Below are positions 59,009 through 64,000 of a stretch of 64,000 bases of DNA, one piece after another. The stretch is from DASPKM01 sp036402175. Lineage in GTDB: Bacteria; Bacteroidota; Bacteroidia; Chitinophagales; Chitinophagaceae. Positions within the stretch are counted from its first letter, which is position 1. Every line of letters starts with the position of its first letter. The stretch is from positions 50,626-114,625 of the forward strand of contig DASWTK010000054.1 of NCBI GenBank assembly GCA_036402175.1. Reading direction: 5' to 3'. The translations under genes were made by a program, and so were the position numbers. The notes beneath the pieces were generated by a model that was not told the origin of the DNA, made no database searches, and saw nothing but the letters and a program-made list of their open reading frames with translations.

Positions 59009-60615
59009 CCTTCCTGGAAAAGTTTTTCCCTGGTTTTGAATTCTTCCATGTCTATCAGAGAAAGGTATTTCCTGATCAGATCTTCATCAACTTCAGCGCG
59101 TTGGTTGATCTCATTCAGAATTTGTCTTTGTTTTTCCAAAAGGTCCAGGTAAACGTGCTGATAATCAATCAGTGAGTTCTCTTCCGAAATACCTGGTGAT
59201 GTAAGTTGTTGGTTAAAGAAATTTAATTCTGTTTGTAGCCTTGTTTGAAGGTTTCGCAGATGTTCGTTCTTAAGCCAGTCCTCTCCGTATTTATCTTCGA
59301 GGTATTTAAGAGAGTAGTGTGCCATTTTCTTTTGAATGATCGTTTCCTGTTCACGATCGGGAATTGTGCTGAATTCATTGGAAGGATTCAGTTTCCGGAT
59401 CACCCACGGAAGTGATAAGCCCTGAAGAACCAGCGTTACCAGTATTACTATGAAAGTAATGAAGAGAATCAGGTTGCGATAAGGAAAGGGCTGACCGTTT
59501 TGAAGAAGTACCGGGATGGATAAAGCTGCGGCAAGCGAAACCACTCCTCTCATTCCAGACCATCCAAAGATGAATGGAATTTTCCAGCCGGGATTTGGAT
59601 CTGCAACTGTAATAAAGCGACTAATGAACCTGGTGAACGCCGCTGCGCCAAAGGTGCTGATCAATCTTGTGATGATGAGCACAACGGAAATTACCAAACC
59701 ATACCAGATGGCCTGGCCCAGACTTACCTCTTCCATCTCACTGGTAATGATCCGCAGCTGCAATCCGATCAGCAGAAATACGAAACCATTGAGGACGAAA
59801 CCGATGGTGGACCAGACGTTTGAACCCTGCACACGTCCCTGATACGATAGCATCTGCTGGCGTTTCCCTGAAAGGAAAAGTCCGCCTGCCACCACCGCCA
59901 GCACACCAGAGAAGTGGAAACGTTCGGCAAAGTAATACATGCAGTAAGGCGCAAGAAAACTCAACACTATTTCAATGCTGGGAGTTGTTGGCAGCCACCT
60001 GTGTATGGCGTAAAAAACCAGCGCAATGATAATGCCGATGAGTGTTCCCATAATGATCACCAGGAAAAAAGTGCCGGTAGCTTGTGCTAAATGAAACTGC
60101 CCGGTAATGATCGCGGCTAGTGCAAAACGGAATACAATAAGCGAAGAGGCGTCATTCAGAAGGCTTTCGCCTTCGGCAACGCTAACCAGTATCTTTGGTG
60201 CTTTTACCTGCCGCATAATGGTGGTTGCTGAAATTGCATCGGGTGGAGATACAATTCCTCCAAGCAGAAAGCCCAGTGCAAGTGTAAAGCCCGGAATGAG
60301 CGCATTTGAAGCGAAAGCAACTACACAGGAGGTTAATATCACTATAGGAAATGCAAAACTTGTAATAACGCGTCTCCATTTCCAGAATTCTTTCCACGAA
60401 GTTTGCCAGGCGGCTTCATAAAGCAAGGGTGGAAGGAAAATAAAAAATATCAGATCCGGATCGATAGCGATATTGGAGAATGCCTTTGTGAAGCTGAGCG
60501 CCAATCCTCCCAATACCAGTACGATCGGGTATGCAAGTCGTAGTTTTCCCGCTAACATGACCAACGCAATAATTATAAAGACCAGGAAAACATACTCTAT
60601 AAAGATACTTTGCAT
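59005..60615 (-). CDS. CPA1-family Na+/H+ antiporter (NhaP type)
   Basis: 536 residues. The first ~400 hold about twelve membrane helices, with family blocks DLIFFIFLPPLLYEAAW, GGIVSPPDAISATTI and GESLLNDASSLIVFRFALA (the ND pair of the ion site) and RGVVSLAAALSIPV. The last ~130 residues are a cytoplasmic, charged helical tail that may regulate activity. It exchanges Na+ or K+ for H+ across the inner membrane for pH or salt homeostasis. A 60-residue gene lies directly upstream on the same strand. Confidence 0.95.
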   Translation of the reverse strand: MQSIFIEYVFLVFIIIALVMLAGKLRLAYPIVLVLGGLALSFTKAFSNIAIDPDLIFFIFLPPLLYEAAWQTSWKEFWKWRRVITSFAFPIVILTSCVVAFASNALIPGFTLALGFLLGGIVSPPDAISATTIMRQVKAPKILVSVAEGESLLNDASSLIVFRFALAAIITGQFHLAQATGTFFLVIIMGTLIGIIIALVFYAIHRWLPTTPSIEIVLSFLAPYCMYYFAERFHFSGVLAVVAGGLFLSGKRQQMLSYQGRVQGSNVWSTIGFVLNGFVFLLIGLQLRIITSEMEEVSLGQAIWYGLVISVVLIITRLISTFGAAAFTRFISRFITVADPNPGWKIPFIFGWSGMRGVVSLAAALSIPVLLQNGQPFPYRNLILFITFIVILVTLVLQGLSLPWVIRKLNPSNEFSTIPDREQETIIQKKMAHYSLKYLEDKYGEDWLKNEHLRNLQTRLQTELNFFNQQLTSPGISEENSLIDYQHVYLDLLEKQRQILNEINQRAEVDEDLIRKYLSLIDMEEFKTREKLFQEG

Positions 60616-60626
60616 GAAGATGTTTG

Positions 60627-60809
60627 TCAGGAATTTGGCTTGTTCACACCAAGGCTTTCCCGTGTATATTTTTCGGGAGATTCAATAATGTTCGAAATCA
60701 AAGTTGCCAAACTTTTCTGAGAAACGACTGAACCTTTTTCTGGTTCCCCTTTCCGGGTTGTTTCATAATCCACTTCATCTGCGGTAGAGTGTATGATGAC
60801 TTTTTTCAT
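60627..60809 (-). CDS. Small hypothetical protein upstream of the antiporter
   Basis: 60 residues, 11 bases ahead of the antiporter gene on the same strand. The translation (MKKVIIHSTADEVDYETTRK and a C-terminal helix around LATLISNIIESPEKYTRES) has normal protein composition and no hydrophobic segment. Not recognised. Tight spacing and good codon pattern suggest a real leading gene of a two-gene operon rather than a chance frame. Confidence 0.6.
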   Translation of the reverse strand: MKKVIIHSTADEVDYETTRKGEPEKGSVVSQKSLATLISNIIESPEKYTRESLGVNKPNS

Positions 60810-60929
60810 GTGATGGGAATTGGTGGTTGTGAGCTAATCATGGTGTCAAATGAAGTCGGATTATAGATTAAATAGTAATTTTCCAGAAGAGATGAGGTTG
60901 GTTTGTTAAATTTAAAAAAGAGTGGTTGA

Positions 60930-62072
60930 ATGAGCGCAACATGTGTGAAATGGTTGTTTCTATTTTTAATGATTCAACTGTCAGCCTCCATCATGCGGGC
61001 TCAGCAGATCGACAGCACTCATAACAGTAAAAGACTTCCCGGTGTTTTCAGTGTCGGTTTAGGCATACATCATGGATTTATTTTTGCCCACTCGCCTTTG
61101 GTCGAGAATACAAAAGGCGCTAATCCTACAGGCGTTGAAATCAGCTTTAATTGGGAGAGAAACGATGCGGCATCATGGGATCTTTGCAACTGTTATCCTC
61201 GCAAAGGGTTATTGATCGGTTATTATGATTATGATACTGACATCCTTGGTAAAGGTATTACTGCTTCCTATTTTCTGGAACCAAATTACAGACTGGGTAA
61301 GAGAAATTTCTTTTCCATTAAAGGCGCTGCAGGACTTGCCTACCTCACCAGTCCATTTGATTCCATAAAAAATCCAACCAATCAATCGTACAGCACCTCG
61401 GTCAGCGGTTACCTGGCCTTTGGAATTGGCTTATGGTTCCGGCTTAGTGACCGTTGGTGGCTGAATGGTTCTGTTGTTTACCAGCATATTTCCAATGGAG
61501 GGTTTAGTCAGCCCAACAAAGGCATTAACTGGCCTACTGCAGGTATCGGAGTAAGATACCAGAACGAGAACAGAGATTATTTTACGGGTCCGCGAACTAA
61601 GGAAAAGTACTGGAAGAATGAATCGCCCCGTTGGGATATTGGCGTTTTGGGAATGGCAAAAAAAGGTACCGATAAACATGGCCACCGGAGAAGATTGCCA
61701 TTGTTTGGATTGACCTTTCAAGGCAGCAAGCAGATTGGCCGGATAAGTATGTTATTGGTCAGCACGGAGATATTTCATGATGAAAGTTTGCGGACGCAAT
61801 TAAAACGTGACTCCATCGATGCAAGTGCAATAAAAGCCGGCGTAGCGTTCGGGCATGAATTTCTATTAGGTAAATTTCTTTTTAGCCAACGTATTGGTGT
61901 TTATCTGTTTGATCAGACTCCGTATTATGACCGGATATACCATCGCTGGGGAATTCATTATTTGACAGAAAAAAATTGGGGAGTTGGATTTAATTTACTG
62001 GCGCACCGGCATGTTGCTGATTTTGTAGACCTCAGAATTACGTATTCAATAAAGAGGCAATCAAAACGTTAG
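60930..62072 (+). CDS. PagL-like lipid A deacylase (acyloxyacyl hydrolase)
   Basis: 380 residues with a signal peptide (around WLFLFLMIQLSASIMRAQ). An outer-membrane barrel carrying the PagL signature in the middle: VVYQHISNGGFSQPNKGINW, with the catalytic His-Ser pair and the conserved Asn. Flanking strands such as GLLIGYYDYDTDILGKGITA and ATAYLTSP-type stretches fit the Bacteroidota acyloxyacyl hydrolase family, longer than proteobacterial PagL by a C-terminal ~150-residue barrel half. It removes an acyl chain from lipid A in the outer leaflet. Monocistronic; converges on the T9SS protein with a hairpin between. Confidence 0.86.
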   Translation: MSATCVKWLFLFLMIQLSASIMRAQQIDSTHNSKRLPGVFSVGLGIHHGFIFAHSPLVENTKGANPTGVEISFNWERNDAASWDLCNCYPRKGLLIGYYDYDTDILGKGITASYFLEPNYRLGKRNFFSIKGAAGLAYLTSPFDSIKNPTNQSYSTSVSGYLAFGIGLWFRLSDRWWLNGSVVYQHISNGGFSQPNKGINWPTAGIGVRYQNENRDYFTGPRTKEKYWKNESPRWDIGVLGMAKKGTDKHGHRRRLPLFGLTFQGSKQIGRISMLLVSTEIFHDESLRTQLKRDSIDASAIKAGVAFGHEFLLGKFLFSQRIGVYLFDQTPYYDRIYHRWGIHYLTEKNWGVGFNLLAHRHVADFVDLRITYSIKRQSKR

Positions 62073-62109
62073 TTATTTATATAATAGTTTAATCCTCTGA
62101 TGAATTAAA

Positions 62110-62133
62110 AAAGGTGGTCCGTAGACCACCTTT
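62110..62133 (-). terminator. Rho-independent terminator of the T9SS-secreted protein gene
   Basis: AAAGGTGGTC (62110-62119) pairs with GACCACCTTT (62124-62133), a perfect 10-bp stem with a CGTA loop. On the minus strand it is followed by TTTTTT, directly downstream of the gene ending at 62161. Confidence 0.93.
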
Positions 62134-62160
62134 AGAAAAAAACACCCTATTGAGACTTTT

Positions 62161-64000
62161 TTAGAACTTAACCAGTTTGATCTGTTTTCTTCTTGATCCC
62201 TGCGCAACTTCTACGATATAAACTCCAGGCTTGTATCCACTTCCAAAATTGAATGTAGTTCCGACTGTTACGTTATTGAACATTTCAATGGTTCTGCCTG
62301 CGATATCTGACACAGTGATCTTCATCTGTTCGTTGAGGTTGTCACTGCTGATCCTCAGATTAAATGAAGATGATGTCGGATTCGGCATTGCTTTGAGTTC
62401 GAAGTTTAGCCTTTCCTGTGTCAATTGCTGACTGCCGTTACTCAATGTTGCCTGCGTTTCAATTGCTGGTTGACCTGGCGCATTTGTACCATTTGGTCCG
62501 CCAGCAACGTGCACCTGAATATTTCCTTTTACAATATCCATCAGTTTAATCAATGCAGGATTATTTGTAACAGTATACTCTTCACTCGAGTAGATCACTA
62601 CATTGTTGAGTTTGTAGAAGATCGAAATCTGATCGATTCTTGGTGTGCCCGATGTGTTGGGTTCTCCATTGTCGATGACCCTGACGTAAATAATACTGGT
62701 TGGACCTCCGCCCTGGCTTGTTCCTAATGACAGGTCTTTCCATACGGCATTTTCATATACCATTACAGCCTCGTATGGGTAATACGTGTGATTGTTTATT
62801 GTATATGGAGTTAGCGCCTGTGTAGACAGGAAGGTTGGTTTATTGCTCTTAACCTGGTATTGTTTACCACCTTGTCTTATGATGGTATTGAAATTCCCTT
62901 GCAGGATTTTCAGGTTATTGCCCCACTTCAGGTTGAACCCATAATTATTCTTCGAAGGTGTTTCGTTTGCTGTAATACCTATTGTTCCTTTCGATTTATT
63001 GTTATAAATGTATCCTCCGCCGGTTGTAAAGTCATTAGTCGGCCGCGAAATAGTAATCAGCGCGTTTGTTTCGTTGCACGTCCCACTGGAATAATTACCA
63101 CCGATGGTCCAGCTTACTTCATGTATAGTTGAATTGACATTATTCCCCAGGCATGGTACGGCCCAGTCATAATAATAATAAGCCGGGTTACCATTTTGAG
63201 CCGCGACATATGTTGCTGTAACATTATTCAGACTACCGGGAATCGTAAATTTAACGATTGCAGTGCTCAGGTCACCTGCAGGTGATCCAACCACGCTTAC
63301 AATAAGCCTGATAATTCCAGCTCCATATCCATTATCAATGATATAACATCCACTGGTGTTTGTTACGCCGAATGTAAGTCCGTCATATGACAGGCACAAT
63401 GATGCCGGATTCACTGTTAATGTTGCGGTTCTGTAATCATTCGGACATGGAACGTTTGCTGTGAGATTTACTTTGTATTGATACCCGCTTAATGCCACGC
63501 CTGGTGAAGTTATAGTCAGTGATGAATTGGTTTCACTACCCATATTGGTAAATACACTTCCAATCGCGGTAGTTTTCTGTTGCCATTGGTATCCTGTGAC
63601 GTTCGAGGCCACCACTGAGAATACTGCGTTGTTCGGATATGTGACTGTCTGATTTCCACTGAACGATGTTACATCTATTGGTTGACTGACGGTAACAGTT
63701 GTTGCAGCAGAATTTTCCTGCAGGCAGGCACCGCTTTGCACTACTGCGCGGAACTGCGTGGTGGTAGTGAGCGCTCCTGTATTCAACGGATTGGCGGTTG
63801 ATGCGATATCATTCCAGGTGCTTCCATCGGTTGAGTATTGCCATTTAACGATGGCGCCTGTGTTACCACTGAGCGTAATGTTTGTAGAAGAACCCGAGCA
63901 GATTGGAGAAGTGCCCGCTGCGGTAGAACCACCGACGGTTGTCGGATCGACGACCACTGTTGTCGCCGCAGAGTTCTGCTCAAGACACGCACCGCTTTGT
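62161..64000 (-). CDS. Repeat-rich secreted protein with T9SS C-terminal sorting domain (partial; N-terminus beyond window)
   Basis: About 613 residues visible; the frame is open to the window edge, so the GTG at 63957 is not the real start. The upstream end contains Ig-like/CHU-type repeats: the block ending SGACLEQNSAATT at the edge recurs as SGACLQENSAATT near 63700-63735, about 80 residues on. The middle holds further beta domains with Cys pairs. The last ~75 residues are a type A sorting domain: NPTSSSFNLRI, MKITVSDIAGRTIEMF, KPGVYIVEVAQGSRRKQIKL and a terminal VKF. It would be exported by the type IX system and displayed or released at the surface, as an adhesin-like or exo-protein. Confidence 0.9.
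   Translation of the reverse strand, partial: QSGACLEQNSAATTVVVDPTTVGGSTAAGTSPICSGSSTNITLSGNTGAIVKWQYSTDGSTWNDIASTANPLNTGALTTTTQFRAVVQSGACLQENSAATTVTVSQPIDVTSFSGNQTVTYPNNAVFSVVASNVTGYQWQQKTTAIGSVFTNMGSETNSSLTITSPGVALSGYQYKVNLTANVPCPNDYRTATLTVNPASLCLSYDGLTFGVTNTSGCYIIDNGYGAGIIRLIVSVVGSPAGDLSTAIVKFTIPGSLNNVTATYVAAQNGNPAYYYYDWAVPCLGNNVNSTIHEVSWTIGGNYSSGTCNETNALITISRPTNDFTTGGGYIYNNKSKGTIGITANETPSKNNYGFNLKWGNNLKILQGNFNTIIRQGGKQYQVKSNKPTFLSTQALTPYTINNHTYYPYEAVMVYENAVWKDLSLGTSQGGGPTSIIYVRVIDNGEPNTSGTPRIDQISIFYKLNNVVIYSSEEYTVTNNPALIKLMDIVKGNIQVHVAGGPNGTNAPGQPAIETQATLSNGSQQLTQERLNFELKAMPNPTSSSFNLRISSDNLNEQMKITVSDIAGRTIEMFNNVTVGTTFNFGSGYKPGVYIVEVAQGSRRKQIKLVKF

Overview
The window (64 kb, moderate GC) reads as chromosome of a Bacteroidota member, most likely a Chitinophagaceae/Sphingobacteriia-type bacterium. 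The grounds are a type IX secretion C-terminal sorting domain, a TonB-receptor-like barrel with a carboxypeptidase-regulatory N-terminus, OmpA/PD40 proteins, few Shine-Dalgarno signals, TAnnTTTG-type promoter boxes, DUF4342, SWIB and RRM small proteins, and a clade II (Sec-exported) nitrous-oxide reductase cluster. No rRNA, tRNA, insertion sequence, prophage or CRISPR array was seen. It looks like ordinary chromosome with several accessory islands. The genus is an inference.

Layout. 1-7.3 kb: a truncated UvrD-type helicase, a receiver-Fis regulator, a TPR membrane protein, three consecutive small disordered hydrophilic proteins, a DUF2892-SRPBCC membrane protein, a deacetylase/sugar-transferase pair for surface polysaccharide and a glycine-zipper lipoprotein. 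7.3-9.9 kb: a tandem pair of NlpE-like secreted proteins, an AraC regulator and a DinB protein, followed by a long inverted repeat. 10.2-16.4 kb: a TetR-controlled RND efflux operon with matching palindromic operators before the regulator and before the pump genes. 16.4-24.8 kb: an outer-membrane barrel receptor, a HExxH protease, a surface protein, a Prc-type protease and an OmpA/PD40 protein. 24.9-30.6 kb: an AraC regulator, two vanadium-haloperoxidase-family proteins and an ABC exporter. 30.7-36 kb: small nucleic-acid-binding proteins (a histone-H1-like SWIB protein, an RRM protein, a DEAD helicase) and small SRPBCC, VOC and DUF1801 proteins.

35.98-41.05 kb (minus strand) holds a compact five-gene envelope operon: a LolA-like periplasmic protein, two FtsX/MacB-type permeases, a LolD-like ATPase and an outer-membrane barrel. 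It looks like a complete route from inner to outer membrane and is the best candidate here for a poorly described system. 41.16-48.98 kb is a nitrous-oxide respiration island: an Rrf2 regulator with three conserved cysteines, divergent from cytochrome c, nosZ, a membrane protein fused to NosL, nosD, nosF and nosY, then a di-iron cluster-repair protein. A candidate CRP/FNR-like site sits about 41 bp upstream of the inferred start of the nos transcript.

49-64 kb: an AraC regulator with an NAD(P)-binding reductase, an alpha/beta hydrolase overlapping an EamA transporter in antisense, an unknown lipoprotein, a flavoprotein, a stand-alone receiver, a secreted esterase-M23 peptidase fusion, a CPA1 antiporter with a small upstream gene, a PagL-like lipid A deacylase, and the C-terminal part of a large repeat-rich T9SS-secreted protein cut by the window end. 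Four convergent gene pairs overlap by exactly four bases (CTAA or TTAA) and a fifth pair abuts at TGATCA, so these genes end without any intergenic space.
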